From the NCBI GenBank assembly GCA_021791245.1, contig JAJYWY010000031.1:1-55393 (forward strand): a stretch of DNA of 55,393 nucleotides, given 5' to 3'. The position numbers were made by a program, and so were the translations under genes. The stretch comes from Microcaldota archaeon (GTDB lineage: Archaea; Micrarchaeota; Micrarchaeia; Micrarchaeales; CABMGC01). This document shows, piece by piece, positions 29,860 to 38,504 of this stretch. Under the pieces are notes generated by a model. The model saw nothing but the letters and a program-made list of their open reading frames with translations, did no database searches and was not told where the DNA came from. Numbering within the stretch: the first letter of the stretch is position 1; every line of letters starts with the position of its first letter.

Positions 29860-31131
29860 TCAAATCTGCAGATTCAAAAGCCATTTCCAAAGTGGTATAA
29901 AATGTATGGTCTTTCCTGAGACATGCACCACCTTTTCATAATCCCAAGTTATAACTGTCAGTTTCACGCATTTTAATTTTCTTCCTGCATTCAGCAACGA
30001 TTCCACTTCCCTTTTCTTTAATTCTTTTTCGTTCGACACATAAGTTACTTGAAGCAGTTCTTTTATCCCATGGCTATCTCTTAGAACGAAGTCTACTTCC
30101 TCGCCGGATATATCCCTATAATAAAATATATCTGAGCTAATTTCCAATCTTTTCAATTGAAGGAAGACTAAATTTTCCATAAGTCTTCCCTTATCATATG
30201 GTAATCTCCAAGAGAGACCATTATCAGCCAAATAAACTTTTTTTGGCCATCCAGACCTGATGCTTATCTTCGTTGAATATCTATCAAGAAAAAAGAAGAT
30301 CATTGTGTCCTGCAGTTTTTCCACATAATCATAAGCAGTATTCCTACCAAATGGGACTCCATCCGATTTCAAAGAGTTAATTGCTTTTCTGATGCTCATT
30401 TCGCTTGCAAAACCCTGTGTTATAAAGTTGAAAATATACCTGGCAACTTCTATACTCTTCGCCTTCTGCCTTTCGACAAAATCCTTGAAGAATATTAATT
30501 CTCTGTATTCTGTCAAAAGTCTGTCTTTATCTCCCTTGCCTAGCACAACCTCTGGGAAGCCGCCAGATTCAAGATACTTATTAAGTAGGTTCTTTAATCT
30601 TCCTACATTTGCCATACTGTTTACGTTCATGCCGGACTCGCCCAATGCGTTAATATATTCAGAGAATGAGAATGGCAATAGTATGAAAGAGATACTTCTG
30701 CCGCGCAATTGCGTAGCCACTTCCCTTGCAAGTAACTTTGATGTAGAGCCAGTGGCATAAACTGAGTAGCCCCTGTCTAGCAAAGTCCTGATCAGGCTCT
30801 GCCAGTCATTTACATTCTGAATCTCGTCTAAAAATACTCTTTTTGCTTCTTTACCGCTGACCTCGGTAAATATCTCTGTTATCACTCTTAAAGTATCCGT
30901 GGCAGATATCCCTTTTAGGGCTATATCCTCAAAATCAAGGTATAATGTTTCAAATCTGTCATATTTGGATATCTCCTGCAACATCAATGACGTCTTACCT
31001 GCCCTTCTAGGACCTATTATTGCAGTTGCCTTACCGTGCATCTCCTTTAGTTTGAGTTCCCTATGCACAAGTGGTGGAATTTTGATTTCTAAGTAATGTG
31101 AGATATAATCCTTTACAAGGGAATTATCCAT
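29860..31131 (-). CDS. ATP-binding protein, AAA_14 + DUF4143 type
   Basis: AIIGPRRAGKTSLMLQEISKYDRFETLYLDFED; VFLDEIQNVNDWQSLIRTLLDRGYSVYATGSTSKLLAREVATQLRGR; C-term EEVDFVLRDSHGIKELLQVTYV. Confidence 0.88.
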   Translation of the reverse strand: MDNSLVKDYISHYLEIKIPPLVHRELKLKEMHGKATAIIGPRRAGKTSLMLQEISKYDRFETLYLDFEDIALKGISATDTLRVITEIFTEVSGKEAKRVFLDEIQNVNDWQSLIRTLLDRGYSVYATGSTSKLLAREVATQLRGRSISFILLPFSFSEYINALGESGMNVNSMANVGRLKNLLNKYLESGGFPEVVLGKGDKDRLLTEYRELIFFKDFVERQKAKSIEVARYIFNFITQGFASEMSIRKAINSLKSDGVPFGRNTAYDYVEKLQDTMIFFFLDRYSTKISIRSGWPKKVYLADNGLSWRLPYDKGRLMENLVFLQLKRLEISSDIFYYRDISGEEVDFVLRDSHGIKELLQVTYVSNEKELKKREVESLLNAGRKLKCVKLTVITWDYEKVVHVSGKTIHFIPLWKWLLNLQI

Positions 31132-31152
31132 AATTATCCATTAGTATTATAA

Positions 31153-31200
31153 CTGATACATTATTAGACTTTTTTGTCTCTCCAACTGAGACAATATCAG
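31153..31200. promoter_or_regulatory. nested inverted repeat upstream of the ATPase gene
   Basis: TTGTCTC-TCCAACT-GAGACAA (31174-31194) inside CTGATA (31153-31158)...TATCAG (31195-31200). Confidence 0.5.
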
Positions 31201-31263
31201 AATATGGAAAATATCAGATAGGGGTACAAGATGTACTTCCCATATATAACCCAAATGTAAAAC

Positions 31264-31336
31264 GGGGAGTCCGTGATTTGAACACGGGTCTTGAACTCCC
31301 AAAGCTCAAAGCCTAACCAAGCTAGCCTAACTCCCC
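31264..31336 (-). tRNA. tRNA-Pro (anticodon TGG)
   Basis: Minus-strand cloverleaf GGGGAGT TA GGCT...TGAGC TTTGGGA GTTCA...CCGTG TTCAAAT CACGG ACTCCCC. Confidence 0.92.
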
Positions 31337-31439
31337 GATAATTTACTTATCCCTAAGTACAGAATATGTGAAGGTAAGGTAATTAATCCTTTTTGGCTCT
31401 GGCCTCGTTTTATTTTCTTTTCATCTGCTCTAGCGCTAC

Positions 31440-32399
31440 TCAGCCCTTCTTTGCCCTTCCAGGTGGCTTCCTGACCTTTATTTCAGGGTATGCCTTGCCA
31501 AGCAGCTCTGTCTGCACCTTGTAGTCTAAGCCTGCTCCATGTATGATCTTTCCCAACAGGTAAGAATATGCCATCTGGCCCATATTATTGTACTTGCTTG
31601 TTGCCTTGCCTATTACCTGTGCAGTCTGCTGCGATGCCACCTCGGAAATAGCCTCTGCCAAGGCGCTGAGCTTACCATTCCTGCCTTTTGTTATGCTGTC
31701 TGAGTATGAAGAGAGCTCCTTGCCTACATCAGCAGGGAACATTTCGAACAGTTTCTTGTCCACTGAATCACCTATAAGGGCGAGATGCATAGCCACCTCT
31801 TCATTTTTCGTACTGTTGATTATGCTCATCTTCTTTATAGCTACCCATTTGCCCCATTTCGCGAAGAAGTCCACCCTGTCAGGATCGTTTGTGTTTACCT
31901 TCTGCACCTCAATATCTTCTCCTTTCTTTGGTTTGGGATAGTCTTTTGGAATGTAATTTAATGTGCCTGCGCCGAAAGAGAGGCATAGTTTCCTTGCGGT
32001 CTTCCAGATAATGTAGCTATACGCTATCTTCTTCAGGTTCTGCATAACCTTCTTGTCATTGTTCTTGCATGTGTTATCAACAAGCGCCTTTGCCTCTTTG
32101 GAGTCCATTTCCTTGATTATCTTTGAAAAATCAGATATGACCTCAGGGATTGTGCCATTCCTGTTGTCATGCTGCGCTTCTATGTTGTTTATTCTTGCAG
32201 AAGAGGTTGCCCTGTCTATGTATGCATCAATATCCTTGGTGTCAAAAAGAAGCTGGAACGCCTTTTCCTCTACAGAATCCCTTATTGATGCAAGCCAGTT
32301 CAGCAATACGCTTTCACCGGTCTTTTCTGCAATCTTGTGGATTGAAACCCATCCATTGTACTTTGCGAAAAGCTCTATAGAATCAGGATCCGCAGGCAT
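31440..32399 (-). CDS. hypothetical protein with two internal homologous repeats
   Basis: PDSIELFAKYNGWVSIHKIAEKTGESVLLNWLASIRDSVEEKAF versus PDRVDFFAKWGKWVAIKKMSIINSTKNEEVAMHLALIGDSVDKKLF. Confidence 0.6.
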   Translation of the reverse strand: MPADPDSIELFAKYNGWVSIHKIAEKTGESVLLNWLASIRDSVEEKAFQLLFDTKDIDAYIDRATSSARINNIEAQHDNRNGTIPEVISDFSKIIKEMDSKEAKALVDNTCKNNDKKVMQNLKKIAYSYIIWKTARKLCLSFGAGTLNYIPKDYPKPKKGEDIEVQKVNTNDPDRVDFFAKWGKWVAIKKMSIINSTKNEEVAMHLALIGDSVDKKLFEMFPADVGKELSSYSDSITKGRNGKLSALAEAISEVASQQTAQVIGKATSKYNNMGQMAYSYLLGKIIHGAGLDYKVQTELLGKAYPEIKVRKPPGRAKKG

Positions 32400-32411
32400 G
32401 AAGCATGCACC

Positions 32412-32633
32412 TTACTTCTTAACCAAATAGTATCCGCTTGCCTTCTCCCTTACTACTCTCTTAATTACTCCCTTGTTAGATAACGCGACTAGTGCGTTTG
32501 CGACAAGGCCTTTGGGCCTGCTGCACTTTGCGGCTATCGCATCCGCAGTCTTGAGCGTGTCTTCTTTTGTAGCCCCGAAGCCCTCAAGAGTCTTCACTAT
32601 GAGCTGTTCTATTGGATTAAGTTCATCTGCCAT
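32412..32633 (-). CDS. small winged-helix-like protein
   Basis: 73 aa: LNPIEQLIVKTLEGFGATKEDTLKTADAIAAKCSRPKGLVANALVALSNKGVIKRV. Confidence 0.55.
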   Translation of the reverse strand: MADELNPIEQLIVKTLEGFGATKEDTLKTADAIAAKCSRPKGLVANALVALSNKGVIKRVVREKASGYYLVKK

Positions 32634-32658
32634 TCAACCAACTTTCATAGATTAATCA

Positions 32659-32814
32659 TCATGCCTTCTTTGCCCTGAGGTCCTTAGTCTTTGGCCTCAA
32701 TGCGCTGGAGCCGCACTTCCTGCACTTCTCAGTACCCTTCTTGTTCCTGGCTTTGCACTTCCTGCATATTACTATTTTTGAGAGTTCCTCATCAGCTATC
32801 GGAAATCGACCCAT
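32659..32814 (-). CDS. rpl40e: ribosomal protein L40e
   Basis: 51 aa MGRFPIADEELSKIVICRKCKARNKKGTEKCRKCGSSALRPKTKDLRAKKA*, CxxC...CxxC; absent from the ORF track because of its length. Confidence 0.9.
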   Translation of the reverse strand: MGRFPIADEELSKIVICRKCKARNKKGTEKCRKCGSSALRPKTKDLRAKKA

Positions 32815-33144
32815 AATAAGACCATACCAGAATTAACGGATATCTATGCTTGTAAGTGTATATAAACTTTGCTTTTTTTGCTTATCACTTCCTTAGACAC
32901 GTGCATGCACATCTTTATCAATAGTATTTATTTAGAGGAGATCGTCTAAGGCTTTATATTGTAATTCAATTCTCTTTTATTAATGAAATGCATTCATCTT
33001 CCCTTGCAAAGGTTTTGCAATACCGGAAGGCTCAAGCGCAGACTTATAAATCAAGCTCTAGCATGAGCGTATTGGAATGTAGCCTGAAAAATAAGCAAGT
33101 ATTTTAAATTTTTCATGGATCACTATATTGAATAAGGTTGTTGT

Positions 33145-33573
33145 TTGGCAAAAACGGAACAAAGCATCGAATCTTATGGCGTAATCTTCTGGAGCCTTGC
33201 AAGCGCATTGTTGATTGTAAAAATAGCGCTTGATTCTGCACAGTATTACATGGCGGCTTCTGTGCCAGAAACTACAGCATATTCGAGCTTTTCCCCGCAC
33301 AGCAGCATGTTGCTTTATGCCACGCTATTGGCCTTTGTCATAGGCTTTGCATTTCTCCTTGCGGCGATATTGTCAATAAAGTCCAGAAGATCGGGATATG
33401 CCATATCCTCCATACTCTCAGCCATATTAATCATAGCAGATATAGCAGTAGGTTTTGTATGGACAGGATACGGGGCATTGATAGCGTCAGTCTCTTTTGT
33501 TACGCTCTTCTTCAGCTACAGAATGCTCACTGCACAGCGCAACGCAGCCTCTATTCCTAAGCGCAGCAGGTAA
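33145..33573 (+). CDS. multi-pass membrane protein, hypothetical
   Basis: About 4 hydrophobic segments, TTG start. Confidence 0.5.
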   Translation: MAKTEQSIESYGVIFWSLASALLIVKIALDSAQYYMAASVPETTAYSSFSPHSSMLLYATLLAFVIGFAFLLAAILSIKSRRSGYAISSILSAILIIADIAVGFVWTGYGALIASVSFVTLFFSYRMLTAQRNAASIPKRSR

Positions 33574-33704
33574 ATGCATACGTTCATGCAACTGCCGTGC
33601 AGCAGGTCTGCCAGGATTTGCGGCAGCCCTAGAAGAAAAGCTATTGCATCAATTCAGTATTTCTGCCTTTCTGTTATATCGGCAAGGCATATATCGGCGA
33701 CGAC

Positions 33705-34952
33705 TCATAATACTGCCTTGCTCTCTGCAACTAGCCTTCTCTGCCGCATAAGATATCTAAGTATTGCGCTGTTGTCTATCCACGTGGGAAGCCTTATCTC
33801 GAGCTTCGCCATCATGTATGCCAACGCATCGTTAAGCGTTGCAAACTCCTTTGCCTGGCTGCGCAGCGCTGCCCTTACGTGCTCCCTCACGTTCCATACG
33901 CCTACTGGAAGTGTGTATCCTTCGTGTACTTCCCTAAGTATTGTTACAGTAGCCTGCTTCTTCATCCTGTCAAGAAGCTCTGATACGGCGAGCCTTGCAG
34001 CGTAGTAGCACCCGCCTATCTCTGCATATGTCTTCCTGCCATCGAAGAACTCGTACGATGAGCCTATGTCTATGCTCTTGCTGCCCATGTTCCACGTAGT
34101 GTTAGGATACCACGCTTCGACAAGCTCGTAGCTCCATGCACCGGGAGCGAAGAGAACGAGCCATCTGTTGTCAAGGGAGTATGTCTCGAATACCATGTAA
34201 GAATCTATTGGCTCGTAAGTCTTCACCATAGCCAGGTTCTCCTTGCCCAGGGTGTCATCCACAGCAGTTATACTCCATCTAGTTGGGACGAACCTCCTCC
34301 TCTTGCCTGTGCCGAGGAGGCCTGAAGAGAATGCTTTCTGTATCTTAGAGACAGGGATTCCCCCTTTGTAGAGCTCAACTGCTGCCTGCGATGCATTCAT
34401 GCTGGTATCGCTGTGCGCTTTCTCAATCTTCCTGTTTGGGTATATGTTGCCCTGCAGTTCCATCTCCTTCATTCCTGCGCTGGGTCCATAAGGCTGGGAA
34501 TTGTCATCTAACGTTAGGTTCAGCATAGGCTTTCTTGTCAGAGTTATCGATGAATCTACATACTTGTCCGCCAGGGCAAGCTCTTCCACCATATACTGTA
34601 TCTTCCCTCCCAGAACGTCCTTAACGTCCACCTTTGCCATTCCCCTTACAAGCGTGGAACGGAAGCGGATTATGTCCTCTATGCTCTTCCCAACCCATTT
34701 TTCCGGGGTGCCGAGCAGCATCGTGTCCCCGAATACTGGTGGCACCATAGGCCCTATGAACACTTTTGGATATCCGAACCTGCCCACAAAGATGTCGGGT
34801 GGAGATGAGCCTTCTATCTTCGTACCGTTCATCATAGATATAGTGTTCATCTTGGCTATGTACTTAAGTATCGAAGGGTCCTTCATGTTCTTGTAGACGA
34901 CTCCTGTCCTGTTTATGGCATACTCCTGCATGGAACCAATAATATGTGGCAA
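33705..34952 (-). CDS. Nre-family archaeal DNA repair protein
   Basis: SSPPDIFVGRFGYPKVFIGPMVPPVFGDTMLLGTPEKWVGKSIEDIIRFRSTLVRG. Confidence 0.88.
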   Translation of the reverse strand: MPHIIGSMQEYAINRTGVVYKNMKDPSILKYIAKMNTISMMNGTKIEGSSPPDIFVGRFGYPKVFIGPMVPPVFGDTMLLGTPEKWVGKSIEDIIRFRSTLVRGMAKVDVKDVLGGKIQYMVEELALADKYVDSSITLTRKPMLNLTLDDNSQPYGPSAGMKEMELQGNIYPNRKIEKAHSDTSMNASQAAVELYKGGIPVSKIQKAFSSGLLGTGKRRRFVPTRWSITAVDDTLGKENLAMVKTYEPIDSYMVFETYSLDNRWLVLFAPGAWSYELVEAWYPNTTWNMGSKSIDIGSSYEFFDGRKTYAEIGGCYYAARLAVSELLDRMKKQATVTILREVHEGYTLPVGVWNVREHVRAALRSQAKEFATLNDALAYMMAKLEIRLPTWIDNSAILRYLMRQRRLVAESKAVL

Positions 34953-34986
34953 AACTAATTATTAATTTGCGCCAAAGATTGATAGT

Positions 34987-35433
34987 ATGCCTAAATATGT
35001 TGCTGATGGGGTCTGCGCCATAATAATGAACAAAGGAAGAATTCTGCTCCTCAATAGGAGGAATATACCTTTTCTTGTCAGAAACCCTGGAATCTGGTCC
35101 TTCCTGTTTGGCTCAATGGAGAAAGGCGAGAAACCGAATGAAACCGTGTACAGAGAGATAGAAGAAGAGACCAGATTGCGGAAGAAAGACCTCAAATTAA
35201 TCTCCAATGCGGGAAAGATGCTTCTCATAGATTTGCACAGCAGGAAGAGATGGTACAACTATACGTACTTGTTCGAATCCAAGTCAAGAAACGTTGAGAT
35301 AAACATTGAGAACAGCGCTTTCAGATGGGCATCAATCGAAGAAGTAAAAGAGCATAAGGGCTACACCAACATATTTTATAATGAAAAGAAGATATTAAAC
35401 CTATTAAGGGAAATGGATGAAAGACAACATTAG
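34987..35433 (+). CDS. NUDIX hydrolase
   Basis: GSMEKGEKPNETVYREIEEETRLR Nudix box. Confidence 0.85.
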   Translation: MPKYVADGVCAIIMNKGRILLLNRRNIPFLVRNPGIWSFLFGSMEKGEKPNETVYREIEEETRLRKKDLKLISNAGKMLLIDLHSRKRWYNYTYLFESKSRNVEINIENSAFRWASIEEVKEHKGYTNIFYNEKKILNLLREMDERQH

Positions 35434-36478
35434 TAAAAAATTAAGAAAGATATTCAAGAATGCGGAAGGGATAGACAAGCTTCTGCTGTTCAACACAAGC
35501 ATGCAGGACCCAAACTTCAAGTACCTTACAGGCTTCACTAGCGGCCTCTTCGAGGATACTGTTACAATAGCAGACCGCAGATCGGTTAAGGTCTATTCAA
35601 GCCCGCTTGAATATGGGGATGCAAAGAGGCAGGTGATGGAACCCGTAAAAGTTGTGCTCGTGAATGATGGTAAAAAATTCAAGAAGGATCTTGGCGGAGA
35701 ACTTCATGGAAAAGCCATAGGGATAAACGGGAATATGATGCCTTATGCAATCTTTAAGAGATTGAAAAAATACAAGCCAAGGAAGATAATTGATGTGAGC
35801 GAGGCATTCGCGTCAGCAAGGCAGACGAAAAGTGAATATGAAGTAAGGCAGATGAGATCAGCTGCATTGATAACCAAAAAAGCAATGGCAATGATACAGA
35901 GATATCTAAAGGAAGGAGTTACAGAACTGGAGATTGCTTCCAAGTTCGATGAAATATCAATGAGGCTTGGCTCCGAGAAGCCTTCGTTCAGCACCATAGT
36001 CTGCTTCGGCGCAAATGCCGCATATCCGCACCATGCCCCAGACAAGACGAAACTCGGGAAAGGCGATATGGTGCTGATCGATGCAGGCGCAACAGTAAAG
36101 AATTACTGCTCTGACATATCGCGCACATTCATCTTCGGAAAAGGCAGCAGGTACAAGGAGAAGGCCAGGATTATAGAGGTTGTAAGGGAGACGCAGCTGA
36201 AAGCCATAAGTGCCGCAAAGGCCGGATTCGGCAGGCTTGACTTGCATAATCTTGCCAAGGAGAACATAGACTCAGCAGACAATAGCAAGTACAAAGGCAA
36301 GTTCATCCACGGGCTTGGCCACTCGCTCGGCATAGAAGTGCACGATTCAAGCACGTCAAAGAAGCTCATCGATGGAATGGTGACAACGATAGAGCCTGGA
36401 ATATACGTGGAAGGACTGGGAGGGGCAAGGATAGAGGACGATATATTTATAACGAAGAAGGGGCACATAGTACTCTGA
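35417..36478 (+). CDS. M24-family Xaa-Pro aminopeptidase/dipeptidase
   Basis: DMVLIDAGATVKNYCSDISRTFIFG; FIHGLGHSLGIEVHD; VTTIEPGIYVEG. Confidence 0.9.
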   Translation: MKDNISKKLRKIFKNAEGIDKLLLFNTSMQDPNFKYLTGFTSGLFEDTVTIADRRSVKVYSSPLEYGDAKRQVMEPVKVVLVNDGKKFKKDLGGELHGKAIGINGNMMPYAIFKRLKKYKPRKIIDVSEAFASARQTKSEYEVRQMRSAALITKKAMAMIQRYLKEGVTELEIASKFDEISMRLGSEKPSFSTIVCFGANAAYPHHAPDKTKLGKGDMVLIDAGATVKNYCSDISRTFIFGKGSRYKEKARIIEVVRETQLKAISAAKAGFGRLDLHNLAKENIDSADNSKYKGKFIHGLGHSLGIEVHDSSTSKKLIDGMVTTIEPGIYVEGLGGARIEDDIFITKKGHIVL

Positions 36479-36482
36479 TTCT

Positions 36483-36555
36483 GGGGAGTTATGCTAGTCT
36501 GGTTAGGCTACCACCTTCGGGAGGTGGCGACCCGTGTTCAAATCACGGACTCCCC
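36483..36555 (+). tRNA. tRNA-Pro (anticodon CGG)
   Basis: Cloverleaf GGGGAGT...CCACC TTCGGGA GGTGG...CCGTG TTCAAAT CACGG ACTCCCC. Confidence 0.93.
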
Positions 36556-36613
36556 GATGCATTTTTGGGGTGGAGAGTAAAAGTCGCCTTTATCCCTTTT
36601 GTTTTCTCGCTTC

Positions 36614-36805
36614 TTATTTTGATTTTGGCTTTTCTTTTAAGAAAAGTGAGCTTATTAGGAATATTATGCTTAGAATAAACTCGAACATTATAAGACTAAC
36701 ATCCGTAGAGCTTCCTCCTACTTTCCAATAGGCTAGGGCACTTGTCACCCATGCAATTACCAATCCAACCCCGACTCCACGAATATAATATTTTCTTATT
36801 TCCAT
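36614..36805 (-). CDS. small two-TM protein, paralogue of the adjacent ORF
   Basis: 63 aa YYIRGVGVGLVIAWVTSALAYWKV...FEFILSIIFLISSLFLKEKPKSK. Confidence 0.5.
   Translation of the reverse strand: MEIRKYYIRGVGVGLVIAWVTSALAYWKVGGSSTDVSLIMFEFILSIIFLISSLFLKEKPKSK
36727..36784. repeat. 58-bp direct repeat copy 1
   Basis: aataggctagggcacttgtcacccatgcaattaccaatcc(aacc)ccgactccacgaa; second copy at 36845. Confidence 0.85.
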
Positions 36806-36818
36806 TTATCATTCACCT

Positions 36819-37031
36819 TTACTTTGATCTCTTTCTTACAATAAAATAGGCTAGGGCACTTGTCACCCATGCAATTACCAATCCGATCCCGACTCCACGA
36901 ACATATGCATTATTTGTAAGATGTCCGACTGCGAAGAGTATCACGCTTAGAATCAACTCTAATAGTACAAGTGCTAGTATAAGCTTCGGATATGTATTTA
37001 TTTTATTGATGTTTGTCTTTATTTTATCCAT
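36819..37031 (-). CDS. small two-TM protein, paralogue of 36614..36805
   Basis: MDKIKTNINKINTYPKLILALVLLELILSVILFAVGHLTNNAYVRGVGIGLVIAWVTSALAYFIVRKRSK. Confidence 0.5.
   Translation of the reverse strand: MDKIKTNINKINTYPKLILALVLLELILSVILFAVGHLTNNAYVRGVGIGLVIAWVTSALAYFIVRKRSK
36845..36902. repeat. 58-bp direct repeat copy 2
   Basis: Near-identical to 36727..36784. Confidence 0.85.
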
Positions 37032-37065
37032 ATCTTTCTCCGATGTGTCTTCTTCTGTAAGTTTA

Positions 37066-38424
37066 TCAGAACCTTCTTCTCCTTCTCTGGAATTCTCTCC
37101 TTCCTCCTTCGCTTCCGCCTTCCCTTTCCCTGTCCCTGTTGAATCCGCCATGCCTGAATCCGCGGCCCGATCCTCCTTCTCTCCTTCCATGGAAGCCCCC
37201 TCTGCCCCTATGGAATCCTCCTCTTTGTTCCGTGTCAAAGCTCCTGCCCCCGAAGACCTTGATGTGTGCGAACTTATCCGCATCAAGCTGTATTTCATTC
37301 ATTCTCGTGTTCGTCTCTTCCTCTATGTTCCAGATGAGGTTTTTCTGGTCATGCGTTATTATGCTGAACGCCCTCCCGTCCGCATCCATTCTTGCTGATC
37401 TGCCTACCCTGTGCACGTATACCCTAGGATCCTCAGGCACGTCGAAGTTTATTATGTCGGATATTCCTGATATGTCTATTCCTCTTGCAGCTACGTTCGT
37501 GGCTATGAGGAACCTTCCTCGTTTCTTGAACTCCATCATCTCCCTCTCCCTTCTCGGCTGCGACAGGCCTCCATGTATGAGCATTGCATTGAAGCCCTGC
37601 GCGGAGAATGCTGCGTGCACCATGCTTGCTGCGTGCTGCGTAGCGACGAAGATTATCGCCTTCTTAGGCTCGTACTTCTCTACATATGCGAGAAGCGTCG
37701 CGAACTTTCTGTTGTACTCTGCTATTGAATAGAAATGGGATATCTTTGTGGCAACGATCTCCTCTTCGCTTCCCACGCTTATGTGCACCGGAAACCTCAT
37801 GTGCCTCTTCGCCACTGAAATTATCTTCTGCGGCATGGTTGCCGAAAAGATCATCGTCTGCTTCTTTTCAGGGGTCTTTGAAAGTATTAATTCTATGTCC
37901 TCTATGAATCCCATGTCGAACATTATGTCTGCTTCGTCAAGGACGAGGAACTTTATCGCATCCAGCCTAAGGGCCCTTCTCTCATATAGGTCTATTATCC
38001 TTCCTGGAGTGCCGATTATTATGTCTGGATTCCTCCTGAGGTTCTGCATCTGGATGTTTATAGAAGCTCCCCCATATACTATGGCGACGCTCTCCCTCCT
38101 CTCATGCCTAAGTTTCGTTGCTACATCATATATCTGGATCGCAAGCTCCCTTGTAGGAACTATTATGAGAACTTCCGGATCCCTGCTTGCCACTTCTCTC
38201 TGCATTATGGGAACCATGAATGCGCAGGTCTTGCCTGTGCCGGTCTTTGCCCTGACTATGAGGTCCTTGCCTTCCAGCGCTACAGGTATTGCCTGTTCCT
38301 GGACTTCCGTTGCAGTTATGAAGTTCATCCTTTTCAATGCTTCAACAAGTCCTTGCTTTAAATTCATCTCTGAAAATTGCTTCAAATTTACACCTTGATT
38401 TAAAAGAGGAATAGATTTTATCAT
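37066..38424 (-). CDS. DEAD-box RNA helicase with RGG-rich C-terminal tail
   Basis: AKTGTGKTCAF, VLDEADIMFDMGF, IFSATMP, YVHRVGRSARMD; tail RGGFHRGRGGFHGRREGGSGRGFRHGG. Confidence 0.95.
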   Translation of the reverse strand: MIKSIPLLNQGVNLKQFSEMNLKQGLVEALKRMNFITATEVQEQAIPVALEGKDLIVRAKTGTGKTCAFMVPIMQREVASRDPEVLIIVPTRELAIQIYDVATKLRHERRESVAIVYGGASINIQMQNLRRNPDIIIGTPGRIIDLYERRALRLDAIKFLVLDEADIMFDMGFIEDIELILSKTPEKKQTMIFSATMPQKIISVAKRHMRFPVHISVGSEEEIVATKISHFYSIAEYNRKFATLLAYVEKYEPKKAIIFVATQHAASMVHAAFSAQGFNAMLIHGGLSQPRREREMMEFKKRGRFLIATNVAARGIDISGISDIINFDVPEDPRVYVHRVGRSARMDADGRAFSIITHDQKNLIWNIEEETNTRMNEIQLDADKFAHIKVFGGRSFDTEQRGGFHRGRGGFHGRREGGSGRGFRHGGFNRDREREGGSEGGRREFQRRRRRF

Positions 38425-38504
38425 GCCCTTGCTTGATTACACTCTTTCTTCATTTTATATTTCGTATATTAAGATTATTGTGCATCCCATATATAGAGCT
38501 TTGT

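Noticed and set aside
36819-37298. 159-aa ORF as a single protein
   Set aside because: Its first about 89 codons are out-of-frame reading of the DEAD-box RGG tail; the real start is probably MDKIKTNINK at 37031.
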